Source: Candidatus Gastranaerophilales bacterium (GTDB lineage: Bacteria; Cyanobacteriota; Vampirovibrionia; Gastranaerophilales; Gastranaerophilaceae). Taken from it: 64,000 nt of DNA. A model generated the notes under the pieces. The model saw nothing but the letters and a program-made list of their open reading frames with translations, was not told where the DNA came from and made no database searches. Positions 26,256 to 35,721 of the stretch are shown here, piece by piece. The DNA lies in NCBI GenBank assembly GCA_944323625.1, contig CALUTD010000003.1:62001-126000 (forward strand). Direction: 5' to 3'. The stretch's first letter is position 1; each line of letters begins with the position of its first letter. The position numbers and the translations under genes were made by a program.

Positions 26256-27347
26256 TTATTTTACAACTTTGGAAAGTCCCGATGGTTTATCGGTATTACG
26301 GTTTAAGATTTCTGAAATCTGAAGTGCGCAAAGTTGTAATATAGTCAGGCATGAAAATAAATAGCTAAAATAGTTTTCAGAGTTTAAAACAATTGTATCT
26401 TTTTTGTTAAAGTCATTAGTTTGGGAATCTGAAATAATTAATTTATCAAATTTGTAATTTTCTTCAAGCCTGTTAATTACGTTTTTTGTTAATTCGATAT
26501 TATCTTTATTAACAATAAAAATTACTGATGATTTATTATTGAGAATTGCCATATGGCCGTGCAAAAATTCACCCATAGGGCAGGCAAAAGTATTAAGATA
26601 AGATGTTTCTCTTATTTTTAGAGCCCCTTCTTTTGCAAGTCTGTAAAAAGAACCGTTTGCAAGAAGTATAATTGAGCCGTTTTGTGCAAATATTTTTGAA
26701 AACTGTTTTAACTCTTTGCTTTTTGCTAAAGCATTATCAATTGAGGAGGGAACTTTTAAAAGATATTCAACATATATTTTGGTATCAATGCCAAGATTTT
26801 GCATTATTTTTAAGATTGTCAAAAAAAGACAAAATGTTTGTGCGCACATTGCTTTTGTCGATGCGATTGCCCTTTCGCTTCCGGCATCAGTTAATATTTT
26901 ATATCTGCAATTATCATAAAGGTTTGAATTTTTCGTATTAGTTATTGCAAATGTATTTTTTGTCTTTGAAGCAATTAAATTGAATGCTTCATTTGTATCT
27001 TTTGTTTCACCTGATTGAGAAATAAAAATATAAAGAGTATTATCTGATATTTTGTAATCTTTATTAAGGCAAACTTCACTGGAATAATATACATCGGAAA
27101 AAGAGTGAATTTTAGAGTTTATAAAATCCGAAACTATTGCGGCGCAGTGGTATGAAGAGCCGCTTGCAATAAGTACAATATGTTTTATATCCTGCGGAAT
27201 TTCAATATCTATGTTAAAATTTAATTTAATATATTTTCTTATAAGTTTTTCCGTAATATGAGATTCTTCCGATATTTCTTTATCCATATAACACCGGTAT
27301 TGAGGAGAGAAAAAATTATTCAAAATTCTTAAGATTGAATTTGTCAT
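26256..27347 (-). CDS. SIS-domain sugar-phosphate isomerase, GlmS isomerase half
   Basis: 363 residues from the ATG at 27347-27345 (AGAAGG upstream). It consists of two SIS domains like the isomerase half of GlmS, without the N-terminal glutaminase. Matching blocks are ASGSSYHCA, ISQSGET, AIASTKAMCAQTF, EGALKIRETSYLN and the C-terminal SGLSKVVK that ends the GlmS active site. Without the amidotransferase it probably uses free ammonia or deaminates an aminosugar phosphate (FrlB/AgaS/NagB-II-like). It is downstream of tolC on the same strand. The substrate is uncertain. Confidence 0.82.
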   Translation of the reverse strand: MTNSILRILNNFFSPQYRCYMDKEISEESHITEKLIRKYIKLNFNIDIEIPQDIKHIVLIASGSSYHCAAIVSDFINSKIHSFSDVYYSSEVCLNKDYKISDNTLYIFISQSGETKDTNEAFNLIASKTKNTFAITNTKNSNLYDNCRYKILTDAGSERAIASTKAMCAQTFCLFLTILKIMQNLGIDTKIYVEYLLKVPSSIDNALAKSKELKQFSKIFAQNGSIILLANGSFYRLAKEGALKIRETSYLNTFACPMGEFLHGHMAILNNKSSVIFIVNKDNIELTKNVINRLEENYKFDKLIISDSQTNDFNKKDTIVLNSENYFSYLFSCLTILQLCALQISEILNRNTDKPSGLSKVVK

Positions 27348-27395
27348 ATTATACCTTCTAAATATATAATACCTCAATAATAAAAAAATTATTCA

Positions 27396-28874
27396 TTAAT
27401 AGAAGCGTGTTTTATAATCTTTTAAAACATTATCGGGGCTTATAATACCGACATTAAATAATAAATTAGTTTGTGCTTTGTTATACTCAATCATATTTTT
27501 TATAAGATTAATATTAGATTGCACTTTTAAGTTTTGGGAAGCAATAACATCAATAAAAGTTGCTTCACCGGCTTTCATATTGGCAAGAGATAAATCTAAA
27601 CTTACATTTGCCGCTTCAACTTCAACTTTTGAAGATTCAACTTTTTTAAGTGCATTTAATGAATCATAATAAGCATTAAGAATATCTTCTTTAACCTGTC
27701 TTTTTAAGTTAATAAGTTCTAACTTTTTTTGTTTTACAAGTGCACTGTCTGCTTTTATTTGGGTTATTGTGCCCAAAAGAAGATTTTTCCCTAAATATGC
27801 TCTTACATCCAGTGTAATACTGTTATGCTGCGACATCCCCGCTCGTTTTGTTCCTACGGTACCGTTTTGATATGACAAAGTAACGGCAGGTATTATATCG
27901 GTATAATTAGAGCTTCTTTGTGCTCTGTAAACATCTATTTCCGCTTTTTTAGCTCTTATATCTTCTCTTGATTCCAATGCTTGTTCATACAGTTCTTCAA
28001 TATCACAATCAGGATTAATAAGTTCACGTTGATCGACTTCAATTTCAAAAGGATAAATTGCATCTAATACATCAACGCCCATTATATTTGCAAGTGCTGC
28101 CTGATTTAATCTTAAAGAGTTAATAGTAGTAGTATATTCCTGCTGGGCACCTGCAAGTTCGGCTTCCGCTCTTTTTACGTCATATAATGTACCCAGCCCG
28201 GTTTCAAATCTTGCTCTTGTATATTTTAACTGTTCAAGCCTGTCATAAAGATTTACCTTCTGAACTTCCATTTCCATCTTTTTTTCAAGTACATCATAAT
28301 ATGCAAGAACTGTATCTCTTATTATTTGTTCTTTTGAATATTCCAAATTCGCTCTTCGATTTTTCAATAAATTTCTCATTTCCGCAAGGTAAAAGAAATA
28401 TTTTCCCTGATTAACAGTAGACCATTCCAAAATGAAAAAACTTTGAATCGGTACTTCATGTGTCGTTGTTGCAACAATACCGCCAACGAGATACTGCCCT
28501 TCCAAATTTTGAATATCAAAATTATAATAAATATTGGGAAGAAGCTGAAATTGTGCATTTTTCTTGAGCCAATATGCTTCAAGTACTCCGGCATCTTCAA
28601 TTTTTATATCAAAGTTATTCATTAATGATGTTTTAATACATTCTGCAAGATCGGTATAAATAAAAACAGAATTAAGTTCCTGTGATATTTCTCTGTCAAT
28701 AACAGATTGCTTTTCGATTGCAGAAATACTTGCACCGCCTTTTATAACCTGTGAAAACGTTTTATAGCTTTCATTTTCGCAGCATTTTGTATATGACTCT
28801 ATATACTCAGATACATTAGCATAACAGACTGATTGAATTATAATATATATTATAAATATGATTAAAATTCTCAT
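27396..28874 (-). CDS. TolC-family outer membrane efflux protein
   Basis: 492 residues with a signal peptide (MRILIIFIIYIIIQSVCYA). Two internally similar halves each contain long helices with TolC-type patterns: YDVLEKKMEMEVQKVNLYDRLEQLKYTRARFE followed by LGTLYDVKRAEAELAGAQQEY in the first half, and INAYYDSLN with ATFIDVIASQNLKVQS in the second. It forms a trimeric channel for type I or RND-type export. No periplasmic adaptor or pump gene is adjacent. A 60-residue N-terminal stretch with two cysteines precedes the first helix. Confidence 0.88.
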   Translation of the reverse strand: MRILIIFIIYIIIQSVCYANVSEYIESYTKCCENESYKTFSQVIKGGASISAIEKQSVIDREISQELNSVFIYTDLAECIKTSLMNNFDIKIEDAGVLEAYWLKKNAQFQLLPNIYYNFDIQNLEGQYLVGGIVATTTHEVPIQSFFILEWSTVNQGKYFFYLAEMRNLLKNRRANLEYSKEQIIRDTVLAYYDVLEKKMEMEVQKVNLYDRLEQLKYTRARFETGLGTLYDVKRAEAELAGAQQEYTTTINSLRLNQAALANIMGVDVLDAIYPFEIEVDQRELINPDCDIEELYEQALESREDIRAKKAEIDVYRAQRSSNYTDIIPAVTLSYQNGTVGTKRAGMSQHNSITLDVRAYLGKNLLLGTITQIKADSALVKQKKLELINLKRQVKEDILNAYYDSLNALKKVESSKVEVEAANVSLDLSLANMKAGEATFIDVIASQNLKVQSNINLIKNMIEYNKAQTNLLFNVGIISPDNVLKDYKTRFY

Positions 28875-28940
28875 ATAAAGATTATGATATATTTGAAAAA
28901 ATAATGACCTATCCTTTGAGCTAGTACTAACGGGCAGTTT

Positions 28941-31355
28941 TTAGTCCAAAGAATTGAGTTCTCCCGTAACACTCAAAGATGCATTTAAATATTTTGTTAG
29001 TTGAGGCGGAAAATCTTCAACAGTATGCTCTGAAATGTAATTTTTTGCTTCTTCCCTTGCAATTTCAAGTATTGGCAGATCTTTAGTCAAATCTGCCAGT
29101 TTAAGTTCAACAATACCGCTTTGGCGCAAGCCTAAGAATTCTCCCGGGCCTCTTATTTCTAAGTCTTTCTCTGCAATAACAAAGCCGTCATTCGTTTGTA
29201 CAAGTACATTTAATCGATGCTGTGTTTCTTCATTTTTGGAAGAAGAAATTAAAATACAATAAGATTGGAGTTCACTTCTTCCGACTCTTCCCCTTAACTG
29301 ATGAAGCTGTGAGAGTCCGAACCTTTCCGCATTTTCTATTACAATAACGGTTGCATTAGGAACATCAACTCCTACTTCAACAACTGTTGTACAAACAAGT
29401 ACGTCGTAAAGTTTATTTTTAAAATCAGACATTACTTTATCTTTTTCATCAGGCTTCATTTTACCGTGAAGAAGTCCTACTTTTAAATCCATAAAGTATC
29501 CTTTTTGAAGTTCTTCTGCCTCTTTTGTTGCAGCTTTTGCGGATAAGGCTTCAGATTCATCTATTAAAGGAAAGACAATATATGCCTGATGACCTTTTGC
29601 CACTTCATCTTTTATCAGATTCAAGGCCTGCCTTCTTTTTGAGGCAGGAACAAGTGTTGTTTTAACAGGTTTTCTTCCTTTTGGTAATTCATCTATGATT
29701 GTCAAATCTAAATCTCCATGCACGGTAAGTGCAAGTGTCCTTGGAATCGGTGTTGCAGTCATAGTAAGAACCTGAGGTATTACAGCTTTATTTTTAAGCA
29801 TATTCCTTTGGTTTACACCGAATCTGTGTTGTTCATCTATTACTACGGCACCAAGATTTTTAAATTCTATATTATCCTGAATCAAAGAATGAGTGCCGAT
29901 TGCAATATTAATTTGACCGTTTCTTAAATCCTGCTCCAATTTTGTTCTTACTTTTTTGGTATTAGAAGATGTAAACAGAGCTACATTGATTCCTAACGGA
30001 GTAAGCCATTTAACAAAATTATTAAAATGCTGCTGTGCAAGTATTTCCGTAGGCGCCATAATGGCTGTTTGGAATCCGTTTTCTATTGCGGCAAGCAGCA
30101 TTATACAAGCTACAACGGTTTTGCCGCTTCCTACATCACCTTGCATTAACCTTTGCATTGGCGTATCGGAATTTATATCATTCAATATTTCATTAATTGC
30201 TCTCATTTGAGCATCAGTCAGTTTAAAAGGCAGACTCTTAATAAACGTTTTTACAAGCCCGTCCTCTTTTATATTTAACGCTGTTGTTTTATATGTTTTA
30301 AGATTATTCTTTTTTATAGAAAATAACTTCATTTGAAGAAGAAAAAATTCTTCGAAAACAAGGGTAAATCTTGCACGCTCCAAATTTTCATCAGACGGAG
30401 GAAAATGTATAATCCTTAAAGCATCGCGTTTATTTAACATATCGTATTTTTTTATAATATCATCAGGCAATAAATTATCTATATGATAAAAATATTTTTC
30501 AAGAGCATTATATATTGCTTTCCTTAAGGCTTTTATATTGAGATTTTCAACCAACTGATATACGGGAACTATTCTTCCGAGGTTTAAATTATCCGTATCA
30601 AAATTATTTTCGCTTACTATTTGAAACTGCGGTTTTTCTATAGTCAGTTTATATGTATAATTATCTCTCTTTACTGTTCCTGAAATTATAATTCCCGCTC
30701 CTTTGGGGAATTGAGCTTTATATCTTTCAATTGAAAACTTGTTAATCTTTGAATAGAAAAAATTCAACTCAATAGAGCCTGTTTCATCTTTTACTATTAC
30801 TTTTATTATTGTAAGATTATTTTTTGTAGTATAAGCTGATACTCCGGCAATTTTTCCGTAAACAGTAACGTCATTTCCGATTTTTAACCTGTTTATTGGA
30901 CATCTTTGCGAGTAATCAATATATTTTTTCGGATAAAAAGTCAACAAATCGTAAACAGAGAAAATAGACAGCTTATTTAATAAATATCCGAATTTTGGGC
31001 CTACCCCTTTAAGTAAAACTACATCAGACATATATATATCGTCATCTTGAATATCTTCAACAGATGAAGAAGATTCACTAAGCTTTCTTTCATTAACAAC
31101 AAGAGTAACAAATCGTTTTATTGTTTTTTTTCTTTGAAGCATATTTTCCTGAGGATATCTTTCAAAAGCTTCAATCAAAGAAAGCCATTTAACATCTTTA
31201 CCCGAGTTTTTATATATTGTTTTTAGCTGTTTTAGCATAAAACCTGAAAACGCACATTCTCGTCCCATAAGATTGATATATTTGTATTTTTCTTCTATAT
31301 CAATAGCTTTTTTTATAAGATTTATATCTGTTTTTTCTAAATAATTTTCACTCAT
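28941..31355 (-). CDS. recG: ATP-dependent DNA helicase RecG
   Basis: 804 residues, about 110 longer than E. coli RecG at the N-terminus. The wedge domain has LLKGVGPKFGYLL. Helicase motifs are QGDVGSGKTVVA (I), APTEILAQQH (Ia), VIDEQHRFG (II), TATPIPRTL (III), VGVDVPNATVIVIE (V) and HQLRGRVGRS (VI). It remodels stalled forks and branched DNA. Its ATG overlaps the upstream cyclase stop (ATGAGTGA), so translation is coupled. The N-terminal extension is typical of cyanobacterial-type RecG, by my recollection. Confidence 0.97.
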   Translation of the reverse strand: MSENYLEKTDINLIKKAIDIEEKYKYINLMGRECAFSGFMLKQLKTIYKNSGKDVKWLSLIEAFERYPQENMLQRKKTIKRFVTLVVNERKLSESSSSVEDIQDDDIYMSDVVLLKGVGPKFGYLLNKLSIFSVYDLLTFYPKKYIDYSQRCPINRLKIGNDVTVYGKIAGVSAYTTKNNLTIIKVIVKDETGSIELNFFYSKINKFSIERYKAQFPKGAGIIISGTVKRDNYTYKLTIEKPQFQIVSENNFDTDNLNLGRIVPVYQLVENLNIKALRKAIYNALEKYFYHIDNLLPDDIIKKYDMLNKRDALRIIHFPPSDENLERARFTLVFEEFFLLQMKLFSIKKNNLKTYKTTALNIKEDGLVKTFIKSLPFKLTDAQMRAINEILNDINSDTPMQRLMQGDVGSGKTVVACIMLLAAIENGFQTAIMAPTEILAQQHFNNFVKWLTPLGINVALFTSSNTKKVRTKLEQDLRNGQINIAIGTHSLIQDNIEFKNLGAVVIDEQHRFGVNQRNMLKNKAVIPQVLTMTATPIPRTLALTVHGDLDLTIIDELPKGRKPVKTTLVPASKRRQALNLIKDEVAKGHQAYIVFPLIDESEALSAKAATKEAEELQKGYFMDLKVGLLHGKMKPDEKDKVMSDFKNKLYDVLVCTTVVEVGVDVPNATVIVIENAERFGLSQLHQLRGRVGRSELQSYCILISSSKNEETQHRLNVLVQTNDGFVIAEKDLEIRGPGEFLGLRQSGIVELKLADLTKDLPILEIAREEAKNYISEHTVEDFPPQLTKYLNASLSVTGELNSLD

Positions 31356-32403
31356 TTTTTATTTTTAAAATTTCATAAATATCAATTGGTTTTGATTTTC
31401 CCTTTATTGAAACACAACTTAATTTTACCGCATCAACTTTTGTTTTAATATATTCATAAGTATACTGGCTTACTAAAAATTGAGTTTTTAATATTTGATT
31501 AAACGCTTCGATCCTGTATGCAAGATTTACATTATCTCCAATAACAGTATATTCAAGACGTTCTTCGGTCCCTATATTTCCTGCAAATACTTCTCCCGTG
31601 TTTATACCTATTCCTATATCAATTTTGGGTTTGCCTTCATTTATAAATTTCTCCTTTAAAACTTTCATCGCATTTAATATTTCCATTCCGCATAAAACTG
31701 CGTTAAGAGGATGATTATCATTTTGAATCGGCTCTCCAAAAACGGCAAGAACTCCGTCACCCATATATTTATTAACAATTCCGTGATATTTTGCTATAAT
31801 CGGCTCTGTTACGGCAAAATATTCATTTAATATTGCAGCAACGTCTTGAGGCGGAAGTTGTTCGGATATGCTGGTAAAATTTCTTATATCTACAAATAGA
31901 ACTGTAACAGTTGTCCTGATTCCTCCGGCTTTTAGTTTATCTGCATCTGACAGGACTTTTTTCATTACATCTTTTGAGATATATTTGCCCATTGCTCTTT
32001 TCATAATTTCTGTCTTTTTATCAACAGCTGTTATTTCATACAGTTTTTTTATAAAAGCGCAGCTATACATAAAAATTATTGGGGAGACAGGAGAAATATA
32101 TATCCCCAAAGAATATTCATACAGATAGTATAAAAAATATATAAGCGAAAAAATTGTTGTAAGGACAAGATTCGCTTTTAAATCTTTGTAACCTCTTAAA
32201 ATAAATAGACCAAATAAAAATGCGGCAATAAATGAAAAATTACTCTCCTTATTAATTGAAGCGTTATTTGTTCTTGTATATAATTCCGAAATAAAATAAT
32301 TAAACTTCTCATCCAAAAATGCCAACGAAAAAATATATATTAAAATTACTACTAATATAAATAACAATAAAATTATAAATTTTGGAGTAAATATTTTTTT
32401 CAT
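31348..32403 (-). CDS. Membrane class III adenylate cyclase
   Basis: 351 residues. Hydrophobic helices lie at about 9-29, 57-70, 78-97 and 103-117, then a cyclase homology domain from 160. D172 (VLFVDIRNFT) and D216 (NKYMGDGVLAVFG) are the two metal-binding aspartates. K212 is the adenine-selecting Lys. The IGDNVNLAYRIE block supplies the transition-state Asn and Arg. All catalytic residues are present, so it is probably active. It ends with TGA overlapping recG, a pairing with no obvious functional logic. A CHASE-like sensor is not evident. Confidence 0.88.
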   Translation of the reverse strand: MKKIFTPKFIILLLFILVVILIYIFSLAFLDEKFNYFISELYTRTNNASINKESNFSFIAAFLFGLFILRGYKDLKANLVLTTIFSLIYFLYYLYEYSLGIYISPVSPIIFMYSCAFIKKLYEITAVDKKTEIMKRAMGKYISKDVMKKVLSDADKLKAGGIRTTVTVLFVDIRNFTSISEQLPPQDVAAILNEYFAVTEPIIAKYHGIVNKYMGDGVLAVFGEPIQNDNHPLNAVLCGMEILNAMKVLKEKFINEGKPKIDIGIGINTGEVFAGNIGTEERLEYTVIGDNVNLAYRIEAFNQILKTQFLVSQYTYEYIKTKVDAVKLSCVSIKGKSKPIDIYEILKIKNE

Positions 32404-32562
32404 ATCTAAATTTTAACTAAATATTAAGTTTTATAAAAGCCAATTTTATATAATATTACATCATTTTAATAATAATTCAAAAAAATTTTTAAAATAAATG
32501 TAGCAAAAAACAACACAAATGTGGTTTAATACTTTAGAAGGGATAAGTGAGGAATTATAATT

Positions 32563-32695
32563 ATGGCTATTAAATCAGTAAGTTAAAGTATTCAGAGAAT
32601 TTTAAGAATAATTCTTAAAAGCTGCCAATCCTGATTTACAAGCTGAATATGTAAATAAATTTGAAGAAGCAAAAAAGAAACTTATAGAAAGCTAA
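32563..32695 (+). pseudogene. Frameshifted small ORF remnant
   Basis: A ribosome site (GAGGA) and ATG at 32563 begin MAIKSVS and stop at TAA. A different frame then gives KAANPDLQAEYVNKFEEAKK and ends at TAA 32693-32695. A stop plus a frame change separate the two parts of what looks like one protein of roughly 45 residues. TTTTAAGAAT and ATTCTTAAAA (32600-32620) form a 10-bp palindrome at the break. It lies 3 bases before the next gene. The original function is unknown. Confidence 0.45.
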
Positions 32696-32698
32696 AAA

Positions 32699-34060
32699 AT
32701 GAAAATAAAATTATCTGCATCATATAATACAAACCCGATAAACAATGTAAAATCATTAACAAAAAATAAGCAAGTAAGTTTTTGTTCTGCGGACATTATA
32801 GAAATATCCGCACAAACATTTCAGGATGCAAAAAAGAATATACAGCTAAAATATAAAGAACCAATATCCAAATTAAGAAAAGAAAGAAAAACAGCTGCTA
32901 ATACAGCTAGAAAAAAAGTTTTTAACATTATAACAAAGGACAAAAAAATTGAAAAAATCACTAAAGTATTGTTATGGAATATAAATACATTTAGAGATAC
33001 GCAAGAAGGTGATCCATCTTATAACAGATTAATAAAATCACAGAAACTTGAAAAGATATTTGAAGATATAAGTTATAGATGTTACACTACATTGCCGTTT
33101 GAGAAATATTCAAAGCCTAATGGTATAATGATAATAAGTAAAGATAAAAAAGTAGCTCAAAGTGTCCTTGATTATTCTGAATATTATACAAAATTTTTGG
33201 ATTTATATCCTAATGAACTTCTTTCTGACAAGAATTTAATGTATAACAGGGGGGCAGTTCACAGACTCAATTTTATAAAACTTAAAGATACATTTCCTGA
33301 TATAGAATCATTTCAAAATGCTTTTATAAAAACACTGGAAAATGCAGAAAAAAATTATAAAAAAACAGGTAAATATAATGTTTTAAATGTTGAAAATATG
33401 GATAGACTTTTGGATAAAACAATAAATGCTTCGGATGCACTTGCAAATATGAGAGATTACCTTGGAAGTGCAGAAGAAGAGTTCCATACAATGTTCGCTT
33501 TTGTAACTGATAATCCTGATAAATTGGATCCCGGGTCAATAGTATCTCACAGGGTAGGGTTTAAATATGATTTGGATAAATATGGTATTGATAAATACTG
33601 GGAAAATGATTTTAAACTAATGAAACCTGAATCACAAAAAATGTTTGAAGATATGATAACAGAGGCGAGTGAAGTATACAGCAAGGAAAGTACAAAATAT
33701 ATAGAATTAACTGAACAAATAGAAACACTTCAAAATAAATGTAAGGAAGAAGTAAATTCGTTAGATAAAAAATCTTTCAAAAATATTCCTAATAATACAA
33801 AAGTAGAAATAGCGGAATCAAAAACTGCAGAAGGAATAATAAATAAAACAGGCAACAAATTTAAAGATTTTATGAAAAAAAATAAAATTCCTGTTATTAT
33901 ATGTGCAGCTGCACTATTAGCCGCTTTGGGCGGTGTTATGTACAAAAAGGGGATTTTTAAAAATTTGTTTGGCAAAAAAGAACCGATACAAAAGCCAGAT
34001 TCTCAACTAACACAATCTGTTCAAACAAATAAACCTGCTATATTTTCAAGTTTTGCATAA
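32699..34060 (+). CDS. Hypothetical tail-anchored helical protein
   Basis: 453 residues. The first 30 residues are polar and end KNKQVSFCSADI, resembling the F-G tag seen in other proteins here. The main body is Lys/Glu-rich and helical (KKNIQLKYKEPISKLRKERK), with no known domain. A single hydrophobic segment near 396-412 (IPVIICAAALLAALGGVMY) is followed by a basic stretch and a 25-residue tail ending AIFSSFA. It is probably membrane-anchored from the C-terminus. No strong RBS is visible and no function can be assigned. Confidence 0.75.
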   Translation: MKIKLSASYNTNPINNVKSLTKNKQVSFCSADIIEISAQTFQDAKKNIQLKYKEPISKLRKERKTAANTARKKVFNIITKDKKIEKITKVLLWNINTFRDTQEGDPSYNRLIKSQKLEKIFEDISYRCYTTLPFEKYSKPNGIMIISKDKKVAQSVLDYSEYYTKFLDLYPNELLSDKNLMYNRGAVHRLNFIKLKDTFPDIESFQNAFIKTLENAEKNYKKTGKYNVLNVENMDRLLDKTINASDALANMRDYLGSAEEEFHTMFAFVTDNPDKLDPGSIVSHRVGFKYDLDKYGIDKYWENDFKLMKPESQKMFEDMITEASEVYSKESTKYIELTEQIETLQNKCKEEVNSLDKKSFKNIPNNTKVEIAESKTAEGIINKTGNKFKDFMKKNKIPVIICAAALLAALGGVMYKKGIFKNLFGKKEPIQKPDSQLTQSVQTNKPAIFSSFA

Positions 34061-34081
34061 ATTCTGCTAGGATAATTTATA

Positions 34082-35089
34082 TTATTTTTGACTCGATAAG
34101 TATTCCGCTAAACTCAAAATTTTATTTCTGCGTTTTTTTATTTTTAAACTCTTTTTTAATCCCCATTTTGACAAATTACAAGTTGTAACTATTGTTTTAT
34201 CCTCAGGAATATTGAGATTTAAGCAGTTAATAATATTCGCGGAAAGACTTCGGTATTTTAATATAAAAAAGTTCTCCATTAATGAACAGATTCCTTTTTC
34301 ATTTATAAGTTCATATTTAAACGGAATATAACATTCATCATTTCTTATAAGAGGTTTAAAATACAATACCGGTATTTCGTTTTCAAATTTAAAATCATTA
34401 AGCTTTAAAAATTCATCAAATCTTAAAAGTTTTTTATTGATGGTGTTTATTTGTTTTAAAGTGTCATAGCAAGAATCACAGCTGCATATAATATAATCAT
34501 ATTCAGAGAATTTTGAAAATTTTTCCGCATTTTTATCAAATTTTTTAAAATTACCTTCGTTTAAATAAGGATAACCGCAGCAAAGAGAACAAACCTTTGT
34601 TTTATAACCTAACATTTCAATAATATTTAATGCTGCATTTTTATCCGAGGGGTTTATGTATTTGTTATAACATCCTTCAAAATATAAAACTTTTCCTTTG
34701 GAAGTGTTAAAACAAGATTTTTTCCTTTTTACTTCAATTTTTTTAAAAGGAATAAGTCTATATATATTTAGAACTAAAAAATACAAAGTTGAAAAATGTA
34801 AAAAGGAGTATTTATAATTATACTCATTTTTTAGTTTTGTAAATATATCACGGGCATCAATGCCGCTGGGGCAAAAATTTTTACATTTATTGCAGTTTAA
34901 ACAAACATCAAGATTTTTTATAAATTTTCTTGATAGGGGTTTATTATTGTTAAAAAAATTGTTCAAGACAATGTACCTGCCTCTAGAAAGATACATCTCA
35001 TTTTTCTCGGCAAGGTAAAGCGGACATACACTTCGGCACAAACCGCATTTTGAACATTTATATACTTCTTCTTTGATATTTAATTGCAT
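34082..35089 (-). CDS. GlcF/LutA-like iron-sulfur oxidoreductase subunit
   Basis: 335 residues from the ATG at 35089-35087, where homology begins (an upstream in-frame start would add a hydrophobic 32-residue piece and run into the lptC promoter region). Two [4Fe-4S] motifs, CSKCGLCRSVCP and CLNCNKCKNFCP, are followed by one Cys-rich CCG-type domain (CSLCCGYPYL) and a second degenerate one. LSRGRYIVLNN after the first cluster matches glycolate oxidase subunit GlcF. Related proteins pass electrons from an FAD-linked hydroxyacid dehydrogenase, but no such subunit is adjacent. Confidence 0.8.
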   Translation of the reverse strand: MQLNIKEEVYKCSKCGLCRSVCPLYLAEKNEMYLSRGRYIVLNNFFNNNKPLSRKFIKNLDVCLNCNKCKNFCPSGIDARDIFTKLKNEYNYKYSFLHFSTLYFLVLNIYRLIPFKKIEVKRKKSCFNTSKGKVLYFEGCYNKYINPSDKNAALNIIEMLGYKTKVCSLCCGYPYLNEGNFKKFDKNAEKFSKFSEYDYIICSCDSCYDTLKQINTINKKLLRFDEFLKLNDFKFENEIPVLYFKPLIRNDECYIPFKYELINEKGICSLMENFFILKYRSLSANIINCLNLNIPEDKTIVTTCNLSKWGLKKSLKIKKRRNKILSLAEYLSSQK

Positions 35090-35120
35090 TTTAATATTAA
35101 TTATACGATAATTATATAAT

Positions 35121-35699
35121 ATGACACTAAAAAATTTTATACAAAAGAAAAAAAATCTAGGATATTTTATATTATTTTCAATCATAGTTATTGCATGCCT
35201 ATGGGCGTTTATTTATGCCGGTATGATAACCAAAAATTTTAAACATAAAATTGCCGATCAAACATATAATAATAAAGAAGCAAACATTGAAAATCTTCTT
35301 GTAACCGAAACAAAAGAAGGCGAAAAACTTTGGGAGCTCTATTCCGAATCAGGAATGTATTCTGATGTTGATAATATAGTATATCTTGAAGATTTAATCG
35401 GAAACTTTTATGACAAGAATGCTGTAAAGGCAAGCTTTAAAGCGGACAATGGAACATATAATGCAACGCAAAAAGAAATTATTCTATATAATAATGTTCT
35501 TCTTGTTTATGATGACGGAACAAATATACAGGCAGACAGGATAGAATATAAAGGTAAAAATGAAGATATTACGGCACAGGGCAATATAAGAATAGAAAAG
35601 CCTGATGAGGCTGTTACTTATGGTTCAAAGGCAATATTAAAAGGTGATTTTTCAGATTTTCATATAGAGGGCAGAACAAAAACTCAATTCTATATGTAG
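35121..35699 (+). CDS. lptC: LPS export protein LptC
   Basis: 192 residues: one N-terminal membrane helix (16-35) and a periplasmic beta-jellyroll with the LptC pattern WELYSESGMYSDVDNIVYLEDL, SFKADNGTYNATQKEIILYNNV and a final short strand pair. It bridges LptB2FG and LptA in lipopolysaccharide transport. lptA follows 22 bases later; lptB/F/G are outside the window. Confidence 0.88.
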   Translation: MTLKNFIQKKKNLGYFILFSIIVIACLWAFIYAGMITKNFKHKIADQTYNNKEANIENLLVTETKEGEKLWELYSESGMYSDVDNIVYLEDLIGNFYDKNAVKASFKADNGTYNATQKEIILYNNVLLVYDDGTNIQADRIEYKGKNEDITAQGNIRIEKPDEAVTYGSKAILKGDFSDFHIEGRTKTQFYM

Positions 35700-35721
35700 T
35701 TAATCAAAAGGCGGTGAGAAG

